A stretch of 64,000 nucleotides of DNA from Pirellulales bacterium (GCA_033762255.1 JANRLT010000006.1:1-64000), one strand, 5' to 3'. Numbered from the stretch's first letter, positions 9,401 to 18,307 are shown. Numbers and translations are program-made. Notes: a model not told the origin generated them from the sequence alone.

Positions 9401-10295
9401 AACAACCCCTGAACCGCTCGCGCTCTTGCAGCCGCTGACGGCCAGTGCCAGCGTGGGCTGGCAATCGTTGGCGGCGTATGGCTTTGAATTAAATCAAGGA
9501 GCCATCGACCTGGCATTAAGCGATGGCCTGGTCACGATGAAGCCGCTAGAGGTGCAGGCGGGCGCGGGTCAGTTGCGCATCGCCCCGCAAGTGCGGCTGA
9601 CCCCGGGAATGCCGGAGTTGCTGCTGCCGCGCGGGACCGCGCTCGAGAACATCCATATCACGCCCCCGATGGCGCAAAGTTGGCTCAAATTTGTGACACC
9701 CGTGCTGGCGGATGCCACGCGGATTGACGGCAAGTTTTCGCTGGATTTGGCGGGGGGCAAGGTTCCCCTCGCCAAACCTCTGGCGGCGGATATTAGCGGG
9801 AGAATCCGGGTGCAGGAATTCGCCGTGACTCCCGGAGAACCGGCCCAGGCATTGGTATTATTGGGTGCGCAAATTACGGCACTGATCGAAAAGAAAATTC
9901 CGCCGACGCAGGTGGATCGCCAAGTGGTATTATTAAAAATGCCGGAACAAAACGTCGACTTTCGGGTGGTGGACGGGCGGGTCTACCACCAGGGGATGAC
10001 GATGCAGGTGGGCAAGGTGGTGCTGCAAACCCAAGGTTGGGTAAACCTCGAGGATGAGAGCCTGGGTCTGTTGGTGGAAGTGCCGTTTCAACCCGACTGG
10101 GTGCAAAAGTTGCCGATACTGGCGAAGATCCCCGAACAAAAGTTTCAGATACCGATGGAGGGGACGCTGCGGCAGCCAAAAGTAAGCAGCGAGGCGATCA
10201 AGCAGATAACCAGCCTGTTATTACAAAACGCGGCGCAGAACGCGATAGAAAACCAACTCAATCGCGGCCTGGACCGGTTGTTGCGGCCGCGATAG
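6474..10295 (+). CDS. Large AsmA/TamB-like envelope protein
   Basis: A 1273-residue protein with one membrane anchor near residues 55-75 (YWLYALASGLALLAIAP), followed by a very long periplasmic part of short alternating strands. The segment after the anchor, with LGWLIPIHYEGIELRD and FRIRQPRVNLIVR, is the classic start of AsmA-type proteins. The C-terminus (MTMQVGKVVLQTQGWVNL, then IPMEGTLRQPKV) is the usual AsmA-like ending. Members bridge inner and outer membranes and are linked to phospholipid transport and outer-membrane assembly, so that is the likely role. ATG 6507 (MALGQRTAG) is an alternative start. It is transcribed away from the LarA-like gene and is followed 16 bases later by the DUF433 gene. 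Confidence 0.75.
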   Translation: MPACARRKGCRMALGQRTAGSFKKRLSQGLHPGDETESLADLAPRRRRSWTRYWLYALASGLALLAIAPRVIGYTTLRNWPLQQGLSQLNGSITSRGATLGWLIPIHYEGIELRDNAGQLVLELESVESSASLWQLALNPVDLGTFRIRQPRVNLIVRNDGSNLEDLLAHILASRQPAAPRQVRIEVTNGTVQLHDVAAQRQWQIRNLQLALTQRPDAWLPTDWTTSGEIPLADRVAKFVVGTPSSSPAPGVPALVNAADQAALSTTAQTIQIRTQQFPLEILRAAVARTLGEVEFAGLFSTELELQNRFTDQRLEQDVRGRILLENVYLAGGRLAGDQLRLNRVELPVDLTSTPEAVDFRAANLICDFGQIQAVGKLPLAALTTGDLRELSHAPLQLSGQAQLAPLAAQLPRLLQLNPQTQLTAGELSWSWNCAMGPRGKEWGAEATLANLTASYQGSPVALREPVQIVLAAHAEPAGVIVDKLMATAKFLKLNAGGNATDLQATIECDLDQLAAEFGQFINLKPYAPAGALTGDLAYKLQPDGSLAGSLNADLTNFQLTLPGQATFREPQLALRGRLAGTHEANVPRLLQTAELQLAAPAPPNAAVADQFFARITQPLDLRQLGVGASSLPSGSVDYAALAWPLEFVLQGELAAWQARLGTMFPLEGVQVAGTADLRGTGLFQASAIKLDQFQGRIQNADLRLPGARITEDQLDLTTQGEINLAARQLRLGQTNFLCATANLQATEVQLAWPQKGAITGGGKLVYGADLSRLQLWIMDRQMPPAIRWSGSLRGEALLNTSGQDVALDCRNFIEKFTLYDSAAANRLAVNGRPGATQPVVGNAGRDVTLLEPLWSEPRLNVNIRGGWNAPRRQFELELAELQSQALALQATGRVNGANADEPIVELGGKVNYDWQTLAPVLRTYLGESVQVTGRETREFTVKGPLRLAANPTDLAARGAISSTPVIADPAAGATATTPEPLALLQPLTASASVGWQSLAAYGFELNQGAIDLALSDGLVTMKPLEVQAGAGQLRIAPQVRLTPGMPELLLPRGTALENIHITPPMAQSWLKFVTPVLADATRIDGKFSLDLAGGKVPLAKPLAADISGRIRVQEFAVTPGEPAQALVLLGAQITALIEKKIPPTQVDRQVVLLKMPEQNVDFRVVDGRVYHQGMTMQVGKVVLQTQGWVNLEDESLGLLVEVPFQPDWVQKLPILAKIPEQKFQIPMEGTLRQPKVSSEAIKQITSLLLQNAAQNAIENQLNRGLDRLLRPR

Positions 10296-10311
10296 ACGTA
10301 AGAATAACTGA

Positions 10312-10563
10312 ATGCAAGTAGTTGCTAAAATTATTAAATGGGGTTATTGGCAATACTTAACTTTAGAAAATTTACCATCCAATTTGACAGAATGTCCTTT
10401 TTTCCCGGCGGTTATGGCGGGTAAGCCCTGTATACGCGGGATGCGTGTCACGATGGGGACAGTTTTGGGGCTTTTGTCCAGTGGTTATTCAAGCGAGCGC
10501 ATTTTACAGGGTTATCCGTTTTTGGAGGCTGAGGATATAGATGGGGTGTTTGGGAATGCATAG
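10312..10563 (+). CDS. DUF433 protein, orphan antitoxin-like, shortened C-terminus
   Basis: 83 residues with the DUF433 core: MAGKPCIRGMRVTMGTVLGLLSSGYS and ILQGYPFLEAEDIDGVF. DUF433 proteins are winged-helix-like antitoxins, usually paired with a downstream DUF5615/PIN-type toxin. No toxin frame follows in the 60 bases before the convergent PP2C gene. Relatives normally continue past the equivalent of EDIDGVFGNA with a YAA-type helix, whereas here TAG follows immediately, so the C-terminus looks clipped. It may be a relic or a free-standing regulator. Confidence 0.65.
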   Translation: MQVVAKIIKWGYWQYLTLENLPSNLTECPFFPAVMAGKPCIRGMRVTMGTVLGLLSSGYSSERILQGYPFLEAEDIDGVFGNA

Positions 10564-10623
10564 TTCTATACACAAACCAAGAAAGACCATCCGCTATACA
10601 CTATCAGCTAGTTACTATGTTCC

Positions 10624-11958
10624 TCACTTTCCCAGCAAATCAACTTCCGAGTCATCCGGTTTGGCCCGCTGACGTTGATTGCGCAGCTCGGCCATCATCG
10701 TCCGCAAGGCACGTCCATATTCCCGCACTGCCGTGGTAAAGTCATCCTGGTCGGCCGCCTCCACTCCCGCTTTGACATAGCCGTTGAATTTCGCCCAATC
10801 GATGGCCCAGCTTCCCTTGGTCGCCGCGTCGCGCAGTTCATGGGCGAGCCTGGCTAAATCATCCGACAGCGCGCCGTCCGGCTGGCATTCGCAGCGGGTA
10901 TGGGGGCCTTTGCCTAGCATTCTGCCAGCGGGCAGGTAGCTGTATTCAGGTTCGGGGACCGTGGATAGCTGCAAAAAACCAAATCCCAAAAACATCGCCG
11001 CCGCCACAAACGCGATCGTCGGGATATACCAGGGAAGCGAGGTGGTGGTTAAGACCAAACCCAAGATTAAAAAGCAAACCGCGGCGGCCCACATCACGAT
11101 GGACATCATTTTCTTGGCTTTTTTTTCTTGCAAATCCTCGCCAATGGGCAACAACCCCGGCTGGTTTTCCGGCAGGGTGGCCAGCGCCGGGTGCGTGATC
11201 CGCACCACGATCACGGTGATGTTGTCCGGACCGCCGCGCAAATTGGCCAAATCCACCAGCACCCGCGCGGACTCCGCCGGGGGAAGGGCCTGGAGAATCG
11301 CGCCAATCTCGCGGTCGGAAAGTTTGCCCGCCATCAGGCCGTCGCTGCACAACAAAAAAATGTCTCCCACCTCGATGGGAAACGGCCCCTCCAAATCGAC
11401 CTGCACATCGGGATGCGGACCGAGCGAGCGGGTGATGACATTCTTGGGCACGATGCTGGGAACGGCGTCCTTGGGGATATGCCCCGCGGCGGACATTTCC
11501 CAGACCAGGCTATGGTCAAACGTCAGTTGCTCAAACTGCCTGCCCCGCAACCGGTAAACGCGACTGTCGCCGACATGCCCCACCAACGCCCCCTGCGGCA
11601 ATAGCACTAGCGTGCTAGCCGTGGTTCCCATCCCCTGAAAATCCAGGTTGCTCTGGCCGCGACGGTGGATGGTGGCGTTGACCTCGCGGATGCTTTTGCG
11701 AATGGCGTTGGGCGGGGGAAGCGTCAGTTTGTGATAAGTATGCGGGATCGTGTCCGCGGCGATCTTGCTAGCCAGTTCGCCAGCCGCGTGCGCTCCCATT
11801 CCATCCGCCACTAAAAACACGTGCCCCCGCTTGCGCCACAAATCGGGGTCGGGGGCCAGCATCACCGCTTTGGAGTCTTGATTATTGGACCGGCGCATAC
11901 CGACGTCGGTGACTTCGGCATAATCCAGAAAACTTTTCCAGTTGACCGTGTGGGGCAT
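10624..11958 (-). CDS. PP2C-type Ser/Thr protein phosphatase with membrane hairpin
   Basis: 444 residues. Residues 10-255 form a PPM/PP2C phosphatase: TDVGMRRSNNQDS, VADGMGAHAAGE (metal-binding Asp), GHVGDSRVYRL, LCSDGLMAGKLSD and GGPDNITVIVV. Two hydrophobic stretches follow near residues 287-333 (MWAAAVCFLILGLVLTTT and IPTIAFVAAAMFLGFGF), then a charged 100-residue C-terminal domain of unknown type. The phosphatase probably faces the cytoplasm and removes phosphate from targets of Hanks-type kinases, which are abundant in Planctomycetes. No kinase gene is adjacent. Divergent from the PEGA lipoprotein gene. Confidence 0.92.
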   Translation of the reverse strand: MPHTVNWKSFLDYAEVTDVGMRRSNNQDSKAVMLAPDPDLWRKRGHVFLVADGMGAHAAGELASKIAADTIPHTYHKLTLPPPNAIRKSIREVNATIHRRGQSNLDFQGMGTTASTLVLLPQGALVGHVGDSRVYRLRGRQFEQLTFDHSLVWEMSAAGHIPKDAVPSIVPKNVITRSLGPHPDVQVDLEGPFPIEVGDIFLLCSDGLMAGKLSDREIGAILQALPPAESARVLVDLANLRGGPDNITVIVVRITHPALATLPENQPGLLPIGEDLQEKKAKKMMSIVMWAAAVCFLILGLVLTTTSLPWYIPTIAFVAAAMFLGFGFLQLSTVPEPEYSYLPAGRMLGKGPHTRCECQPDGALSDDLARLAHELRDAATKGSWAIDWAKFNGYVKAGVEAADQDDFTTAVREYGRALRTMMAELRNQRQRAKPDDSEVDLLGK

Positions 11959-12287
11959 CGAACGATTACAAAAATTAAAAAAGTTTGGCAGCCAGGCCCA
12001 AGCGGCGGTCAGGTTAACTCAACACAAGTGCGCTTGCGGAGTTTCGCTAGCAGAAATTATTCTAATCTGCAATAAATCGCCGGACTAGCTAGGGCGTACC
12101 GGGGAATTTGGGTTTTCCCGGCTCCCCGCTTGCCGTCCTCTGGGGGAAAAAACGCTCTGGCCTGGACACCTGCGCCAAAGTATAGTTGGCCCCCGCTAGT
12201 CTTTCCGTGACCCGAAATCGTCAGCCACCAGCACGGAATTGGCAATTCCTTTCCCCCGATTATCCTGGTTAAACCGCCCAAATACCC
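11959..12287. other. Divergent intergenic region, nothing assignable
   Basis: About 330 bases separate the divergent PP2C and PEGA genes, so it must hold both promoters, but no clear -35/-10 pair or operator was recognised. A 74-codon frame on the minus strand has no family features. Confidence 0.5.
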
Positions 12288-12956
12288 ATGCTATCGCCAA
12301 ATTGGCAGCGTCGCGTCGCGGTACGGAGCCAGAGGGCCTGGGTCCTGGCGGGCATGGTTGCCCTGGGGGGGCTCTTGGTCTTGCAGACCGGGTGCGTCAC
12401 GCGGCGTTTGACCATTCGCAGCAACCCCCCCGGAGCGCGGGTGTACGTGGGTGACGAAGAGTTAGGGACCACGCCAGTCGCGCATGATTTTACGTATTAT
12501 GGCACGCGCAAGATTCGCCTGGTCAAGGATGGTTATGAAACATTGATCGTTAATCAACCTGTCCCGGCCCCGTGGTATCAACTGCCGCCGCTCGATTTTG
12601 TCAGCGAAAACCTGGTGCCGGGTGAAATCCGCGACGAACGCAATGTTACTTATGAACTGCGACCGTTACAGTTGTTGCCGCGCGATCAGCTAATCCAAAA
12701 AGCCAACGGACTGCGCCGCGCTAGCGGAGGCCAACCGGGCATGGCGGTTCCCGCGAATGCGACCACGATACCGCCTAATGGGTTTCCCGCCGGTCCCGAG
12801 GTTGTGCCCCCTGGCACGGCGGTCGGTCCCGCGCCGGGACCAACCACACTCCCTCCTCCGCCGAACACGCCCCAGTGGATCTATCCGGTCCAGCCGTCGG
12901 CGCCCGACCGGGCTTCCCCGGGGACCATTCAACCCCTGACACCCCCCGTCCGCTAG
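12288..12956 (+). CDS. PEGA-domain lipoprotein
   Basis: A 222-residue exported protein. The N-terminal hydrophobic stretch VLAGMVALGGLLVLQTGC ends in a plausible lipobox (LQTGC). It is followed by a PEGA repeat, RRLTIRSNPPGARVYVGDEELGTTP, with a second strand set KIRLVKDGYETLIV. The C-terminal 90 residues are Pro/Gly/Thr-rich and probably unstructured. PEGA domains are found on the surface of many bacteria, often as cell-wall or S-layer-linked modules. ATG 12354 (MVALGG) would give a shorter signal and is an alternative start. Divergent from the PP2C gene. Confidence 0.8.
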   Translation: MLSPNWQRRVAVRSQRAWVLAGMVALGGLLVLQTGCVTRRLTIRSNPPGARVYVGDEELGTTPVAHDFTYYGTRKIRLVKDGYETLIVNQPVPAPWYQLPPLDFVSENLVPGEIRDERNVTYELRPLQLLPRDQLIQKANGLRRASGGQPGMAVPANATTIPPNGFPAGPEVVPPGTAVGPAPGPTTLPPPPNTPQWIYPVQPSAPDRASPGTIQPLTPPVR

Positions 12957-13169
12957 CGGAGCCCCTAACGCTAGCAATCCCGGTATGCTGGCACCCGATC
13001 TGCCCATCCCAAGCGGGGTGGATGTGTTGATCTTGCCCCGAAGCATGGCACATGATACTCATTTGGCCAAACAATTCACGTGGCACCTCCAGCAAGGGAG
13101 TAAACGATACATTGCAGTTGTTCATAGCAAAGTGCCTATCATCCAGAGTTACCACGGTGAGTTCCCCTC

Positions 13170-14090
13170 ATGCCAACTAATTCAATTCTGGCACGGACAC
13201 GGCGGCGCTGGTTAGCCTTGGGGTTGGGATTGGTATTGGCAATTTTCTCCGACGGACGGGCTGGAGTTAACGCAGCCGATACCGAGTTGTTGCCGCCGCC
13301 CGAGACCCTCTCCGCCGAACCTCTCGTCACGCCTCCCAGCGCGCTCCCCGCCGCGGATAAAATCCCCGGCGAACAGGACGCCGAAGCCCCCGAGCTGGTA
13401 ATCAAGCCCGAGCCGGTCATCCATCCCTGGTTTTATTATAAAGCCTGGGCGGGCAGCTTTGACTTGGGGGTGAACGGTTCCGAGGGGAACAGCCAGACGT
13501 TTAACTTGCGCACGGGTTTAAATGCCAAGCGGGAAGTCCCCTGGAGCATCACCACGCTGCGTTTTGATTATGTGAATAACTCGGCCAATTCATTGCAGAC
13601 GGCCGACCGGGCATTCTTTGACGGTCGATATGAGTGGCTATTTGAAGCTTCCCCCTGGAGTTTGTATATTCACGAAACGACCGAATACGACGAGTTCCGC
13701 GCGTTTAACGTGCGCGTCACGGCGGATGCCGGTGTGGGGTATCAATTTTGGAAGAACGACCTGTCCAGCATGAAAGCTCGCATCGGTCCAGGTGCGTCGC
13801 GGGAATTTGGCGGGACCGACGAAAGCTGGACACCGGAATTGGTGTTTGGGCTGTATTTTGATCGGCAGATCAGCAAACTGCAAAAAATCAACTTTTCGGT
13901 CGATTACTTTCCGCAAATCGATGACTTTATGAGTTACCGCCTTAACTCGCAAGTCAATTGGGAAGTAGTCCTGGATCAGGTGAATAACCTGAGCATGAAG
14001 ATCGGCGTGGTGGACCGCTATGACAGCACGCCTCAGGGGAAAAAGCCCAATGACGTCGACTATCGGACGGTGCTCGTGTGGAATTTTTAA
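13170..14090 (+). CDS. DUF481 outer-membrane beta-barrel protein
   Basis: 306 residues: a basic N-terminus and signal (RRRWLALGLGLVLAIFS), an acidic Pro-rich linker to about residue 85, then a DUF481-type barrel with repeated amphipathic strands (GSFDLGVNGSEGNSQTFN, TTLRFDYVNNSAN, ARIGPGASREFG, INFSVDYFPQIDD) and a C-terminal aromatic, YRTVLVWNF, typical of BAM-recognised barrels. The family is thought to be salt-induced or porin-like; cargo is unknown. It starts 213 bases after the PEGA lipoprotein gene on the same strand. Confidence 0.82.
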   Translation: MPTNSILARTRRRWLALGLGLVLAIFSDGRAGVNAADTELLPPPETLSAEPLVTPPSALPAADKIPGEQDAEAPELVIKPEPVIHPWFYYKAWAGSFDLGVNGSEGNSQTFNLRTGLNAKREVPWSITTLRFDYVNNSANSLQTADRAFFDGRYEWLFEASPWSLYIHETTEYDEFRAFNVRVTADAGVGYQFWKNDLSSMKARIGPGASREFGGTDESWTPELVFGLYFDRQISKLQKINFSVDYFPQIDDFMSYRLNSQVNWEVVLDQVNNLSMKIGVVDRYDSTPQGKKPNDVDYRTVLVWNF

Positions 14091-14147
14091 CGTGTCGGGC
14101 AGCTTGCGGTTGTCGAGCCAAAGCCGCACCAGCCATGTTTACAGCGG

Positions 14148-14750
14148 TTAGCGCGCAGGATTGGCTTTTTCCACGGGGGGAGGGTCGTTAGCCGGGGGAG
14201 GAGTGCCGGATTCTAGCTGACCCGCGGTGAATTTGGTCAGTGCCGTGGCTTGTTGCAGCAACAGGTAATTAGCGCCGCGATATTCGGTAATCGTTCCCTG
14301 GACCACCCATTCCAGCGGTTCGCTTTCTTGGACGGTTTTTCCCACGCGTTCGGCCATCAGGTTTTCCATGACCACCAATTGAATTTTTTTGTCATGGCTT
14401 TGAAATTGGATTCGTTCCCCTCCCGCCATCTGAAACGCCCCCCGCAGATTCATCACCCGCGTCCCCTCGCGCCAGCGGCCATTCACCAGATAGCCATCCA
14501 CGACATTGGCCGAGGCCGCCCCTGGACTGGATTTTCCCGGGACAATTCCAGGCTTTTTTTGCAAAGTCGTGGCCGCAGGCGCTGCTAGATTCGCGGTATC
14601 CGGGGAGGCAGGGGAATCGGCGGCCCGTACCGCATCGCTAGAAATCACTAACCCTACGAGGATTGCCGGCCAGAGGCAACGCGAGTTCCCCGGATAAAGA
14701 CGCGCCGCGGCATGGCGACCTGCATCACGACAGTGGCAAACGCGATTCAC
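14148..14750 (-). CDS. Predicted exported protein of unknown function
   Basis: 200 residues with an N-terminal hydrophobic stretch (LWPAILVGLVISSDAVRAAD) that looks like a signal peptide ending in VRA-AD. The mature part begins with a low-complexity Ala/Pro/Ser region and then a compact domain from about residue 85 (VVDGYLVNGRWREGTRVMNLRG to YLLLQQATALTKF). No family was recognised. It follows a two-helix membrane protein on the same strand by about 20 bases, so the two are probably co-transcribed. Confidence 0.65.
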   Translation of the reverse strand: MNRVCHCRDAGRHAAARLYPGNSRCLWPAILVGLVISSDAVRAADSPASPDTANLAAPAATTLQKKPGIVPGKSSPGAASANVVDGYLVNGRWREGTRVMNLRGAFQMAGGERIQFQSHDKKIQLVVMENLMAERVGKTVQESEPLEWVVQGTITEYRGANYLLLQQATALTKFTAGQLESGTPPPANDPPPVEKANPAR

Positions 14751-14770
14751 GCCTCACGTCCTATGCGGGG

Positions 14771-15058
14771 CTAGCCCGCGGGTTTGGGGAGCATGATGCT
14801 ATGCAAAACCAGCACCGAACCGATGGAGATAAGCGAATACCCCAGCCATATCGGGGGACGGACCTCGCGGCGGGGAATACTTGCCCCGCTGTTGAGCACC
14901 AGGGATTCCACGGGACGATTGGCCGAATCCTCCATCCGCGCGGCGATAAACCGCGTGGTCGGTTCGTTTAGGGTAAAGCTTTCGACCGCGCGAAACTGTA
15001 ACCCGACCAAGAGTAACAGCAAGCCGATCATGAACAATTGATTGCGATTAAAATCCAT
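14771..15058 (-). CDS. Small membrane protein with two transmembrane segments
   Basis: 95 residues from ATG 15058 (MDFNRNQLFMIG). The frame extends 12 codons further upstream, but this start places the first helix (LFMIGLLLLLVGLQF) at the N-terminus. A second helix (LGYSLISIGSVLVLHSIML) is near the C-terminus, with a loop of about 45 residues between them that probably lies outside the cytoplasm. Family not recognised. First gene of a likely two-gene operon with the exported protein downstream. Confidence 0.65.
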   Translation of the reverse strand: MDFNRNQLFMIGLLLLLVGLQFRAVESFTLNEPTTRFIAARMEDSANRPVESLVLNSGASIPRREVRPPIWLGYSLISIGSVLVLHSIMLPKPAG

Positions 15059-15315
15059 GGCGGGGCCTTGCTCCCATGCGAATGTGATGGCCACCCTGCC
15101 ATGCCCGGTTCAGTGCCGCTCCCCGGCACCCGATTCCCGTTTACCAGGCCGTTCCATGCGAGACGTCTGGGATGGGGAAATTCCTGCTAATCGTCTATCG
15201 ACCGCGGCGGATAAGATTTTTTAAGCGCGGTTAGCCTTTGCGGGCCGCGCGGGCTGGGCAAACTTAACCGTCTCTCCAGGCAGGCGCGACGCCCGGCCCC
15301 TAGCATGGTCGCGAT

Positions 15316-16713
15316 TTAAGCCGCTTTCGCGGAAGCCGCCTCGCTCTTTTTTTCCAGCATTTCGACCGCTTGCCTCAAATGCGGATCGGGTGAATCCTCT
15401 CCCAGCAAAGCAGGGGAATCGTCCCCGGTATTTTTCCCCTCTACGGAGGCGCTGGGGTTGTCCGCGGCGACTGCCGGCGCTGGTTTAGCGACTTCCCCCC
15501 CTAACGCCCAGCGTTCGTGGCGACTACGCCAATTTTGCCAGGTTCGCCATTGCTCCGCGGTCAATGGCCGTTCACATCCCGGATTGGGCTGGACCCCCCA
15601 TTCGGTGTTATCTTGCGCATTGGGAAAGCGATGGATATTTCTGTGCAAGGGACTGTGGTAATAGGCCACGGTCAGGCGTAACATGGGCGTTTCCCCATTG
15701 GCCCGGGGAGAGAGGGGAATCACATGCTGGGTGGTTCCCTTGCCGTAACTTCGTTCACCAATGATGATTGCCCGCTGATGGTCCTGGAGGGCGGCGGCGA
15801 CAATTTCGCTGGCGCTCGCGCTGCGGTGATTGATCAATATCGCCAGGGGCAGGGTGGTAAATTGCCCCTGTCCGGTGGCATAAGTCGCGGTATTCGATTT
15901 GGGATTGCGCCCCTTGGTGCTTACAATCAACTCTCCTTTATTCAGGAAAAAGTCGCACACCTGCTCGGCGGCGTCCTTATAACCCCCCGGATTATCCCGC
16001 AAATCCATAACCGCCGCCACGCAACCCGCCGCGCGCATCTGCTCGAACGCTGCCCGCACCTCCCTGGGTGTGCGGTCCTGCACAAATTGATTGATGCGCA
16101 AATAGCCAATCCGCGGGGCTTCCTCAATGGCATACGACCATTCTCCGGCCAAGTTCCGCGCATAACCAGTCACGGAGGGCCGCACAATGACCTCCCGGCG
16201 TATCGGTAATTCCCAGAGTTTGGTTGTTCCCGGGCGGTTTATACCCAATGCAACCTCGGTGCCAGGCGTTCCCTGAATTTGCGCAAGAGCCGCCTCCGGT
16301 CCTAGCTGCCCCACCGCATCCCCGTTGACCCGCACGATCTGGTCCCCGGTGCGCAGTCCCGCTTGATGCGCGGGCGTTCCCACCAAGGGGGGAGACAACA
16401 CCACCAATGACTGTTTGTCGGGGGCGGCGGCGGCTTCGATACCGATGCCCACGTATTGATTGTCCAGGTCGTTCTGAAAATCGCGGGCGTCCCGCGGCGG
16501 CACATAACTGGAATTTTCGTCCAACTGTCGCAGCATGGACGAAACCGCCTGGTTGAACAATTCCTCGCTGTCGGTCGGCGCGACATAGTCGGATTCAATA
16601 AAATCCAAAATTTCTCCAAAGGTGCGTTGGTGGGGATTGCGCGGCAAGGTGCGGTAACACGCCACCGAAACCGCCAGACAGATCACAATCCAAAAAAAGT
16701 TTTGGCGAATCAT
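15316..16713 (-). CDS. ctpA: Carboxyl-terminal processing protease (S41, CtpA/Prc type)
   Basis: 465 residues from ATG 16713. An uncleaved N-terminal anchor (FFWIVICLAVSVACY) is followed by a PDZ domain around residues 85-155 (LVGTPAHQAGLRTGDQIVRVNG) and the S41 protease domain. The catalytic serine lies in HRSASASEIVAAALQD and the lysine in ERSYGKGTTQ, the usual Ser-Lys dyad. The role is likely periplasmic trimming of proteins from the C-terminus, often of lipoproteins or peptidoglycan hydrolases. The last ~80 residues are an acidic, Ala-rich extension. A frame extending to 16752 adds 13 residues; ATG 16713 fits the anchor better. Confidence 0.92.
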   Translation of the reverse strand: MIRQNFFWIVICLAVSVACYRTLPRNPHQRTFGEILDFIESDYVAPTDSEELFNQAVSSMLRQLDENSSYVPPRDARDFQNDLDNQYVGIGIEAAAAPDKQSLVVLSPPLVGTPAHQAGLRTGDQIVRVNGDAVGQLGPEAALAQIQGTPGTEVALGINRPGTTKLWELPIRREVIVRPSVTGYARNLAGEWSYAIEEAPRIGYLRINQFVQDRTPREVRAAFEQMRAAGCVAAVMDLRDNPGGYKDAAEQVCDFFLNKGELIVSTKGRNPKSNTATYATGQGQFTTLPLAILINHRSASASEIVAAALQDHQRAIIIGERSYGKGTTQHVIPLSPRANGETPMLRLTVAYYHSPLHRNIHRFPNAQDNTEWGVQPNPGCERPLTAEQWRTWQNWRSRHERWALGGEVAKPAPAVAADNPSASVEGKNTGDDSPALLGEDSPDPHLRQAVEMLEKKSEAASAKAA

Positions 16714-16903
16714 AAAAATTAATAAATAAGTGAATTGGAAAACCGCCGCCACTAGCGACCGTTAAACGCGCTACAACCGCTACAGCTCATAAACGCATTT
16801 TCCCTCCCCATGACGCGGGCGAACAGACCCCGATCAAAAATTTTCGCCGACAAGTCCCCTTAACCTAGATTTCCCTGGGCTAAATTACTAATTCCCTGGA
16901 TTT

Positions 16904-18307
16904 ATGCTGGCTTATTTGACCGCGACATCGTTGCTGTACGTTGGCCTGGGCGTTTGGCTGGGGCTATTGTATACGCGCGCGCGGGGCGCTGATTCGCCAG
17001 CAACAGGTCAGTCACCCGCGAACGGTCATTCACCGAAGGAACCTCACACCGATGCCGCGGTCCCCCCGACCGTGGAAGCGCCAGTGTCGCCCGTCGCTAC
17101 GTCCTTGTCCACCGAACTAACACTGGAATCAGAGGAAAATCTCCTAGCCCCAGAAGATTGGTTTGAATTATTGGCGGACAGTTGCCCTCGCTGTGAAACA
17201 TTTATCGAAGCAGGTGCCCAGATATTAGGCATGCGCGTGGGGAATTATCTGCGTCAGTTAATAGAAATCGAAGCCGGCGTGCGGCTGCAGATGCAAAAAC
17301 TGGCGGTACCCGAGTTGGACACCTCGCCAGACGCGTCTCTCCGACAAGAAACCACCCCTATGGCGGAAGCGCAACCAGCTAACGCGGACGCGTCATTACA
17401 AAGGCAAAAATTGTTGAACGATTTGCTGCGGCAAAATCGCGATTGGCAGCGACATCAAAAGGAGGTACAAGCTGTCTTGCAGCGGTCGGAGGAAGATGAG
17501 GCGGCATTAAAAGTATTAAATGCGGATTTAGAGCGGCTAGTTGCCCGCCAGTTATCGCAGTTGGAAGCAACGGAAAAATCCTGCCAGTTGCTGGGAAGCG
17601 TCGCCAATTCGGCCTATGCCACGCTACGGCTACGACAAGAAGTCTCGCGTTGTATTGTGTGGGCCCATGAGTTTCGCGATATGTTGGAATCTTTTATCGC
17701 GGCCTTTTTTGCCAGGGAAGAACGGTTTGCCGTGCTGGATCAAAAGTATTTGGTTGATAGCATGGGGCTTTACAATCGCGTGGGGATCGAGCAACTCTTG
17801 CAAAGTTGGTGGCGGGATGATTCGCTACGAATTCGCACGCTGTCATGTATCTTGATCAACCTGGATCAATGCGGCCAACTCAATGAACAAGTGGGCGTCT
17901 GGGGTGCCAATCAGATTTTGTCATCCATCGCGGGAATTTTACAGGGTCAGATGCGAAAGTCGCGGGGAAATGATGCCTTAGGACGGTTTGCAGGACAATT
18001 GTTCATGATGTTCCTGCCCGATACCGGTCCCCGGGGGGCCACCAGCGCGGCGGAGCGGCTGCGTCAAACGGTCGAGCGGGCCTCCTTTGAATTGTCCGAT
18101 GCGAATGTAAACTTAACGGTAAGCATCGGCGTCACGGATGTGCGGCATGATGACAATAGCGAATCCCTGCTGGCCAGATTGCGGGCTTGCTTGGATGCGG
18201 GAAAAAAACTGGGACCAAACCAAACCATCTTGGACGAGGGAACCGGCCCCGGCACCGTACAGCCGCCGATCTATGACGTGGCGGCCCTGCGGCATATTAT
18301 TGATTGA
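16904..18307 (+). CDS. Degenerate GGDEF protein with retained I-site (candidate c-di-GMP receptor)
   Basis: 467 residues: an N-terminal membrane helix (LTATSLLYVGLGVWLGLLY), a low-complexity linker, a central helical/coiled-coil part (roughly residues 150-215) and a GGDEF-fold domain from about 285 (DSMGLYNRVGIEQLL). The active-site motif reads RFAGQLF instead of RxGGDEF, so cyclase activity is very unlikely. Five residues upstream the RxxD inhibitory site is intact (RGND), the usual spacing for product binding. Such proteins often act as c-di-GMP receptors. It sits about 11 kb from the flagellar promoter and may link c-di-GMP to motility or envelope functions (inference). Confidence 0.8.
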   Translation: MLAYLTATSLLYVGLGVWLGLLYTRARGADSPATGQSPANGHSPKEPHTDAAVPPTVEAPVSPVATSLSTELTLESEENLLAPEDWFELLADSCPRCETFIEAGAQILGMRVGNYLRQLIEIEAGVRLQMQKLAVPELDTSPDASLRQETTPMAEAQPANADASLQRQKLLNDLLRQNRDWQRHQKEVQAVLQRSEEDEAALKVLNADLERLVARQLSQLEATEKSCQLLGSVANSAYATLRLRQEVSRCIVWAHEFRDMLESFIAAFFAREERFAVLDQKYLVDSMGLYNRVGIEQLLQSWWRDDSLRIRTLSCILINLDQCGQLNEQVGVWGANQILSSIAGILQGQMRKSRGNDALGRFAGQLFMMFLPDTGPRGATSAAERLRQTVERASFELSDANVNLTVSIGVTDVRHDDNSESLLARLRACLDAGKKLGPNQTILDEGTGPGTVQPPIYDVAALRHIID

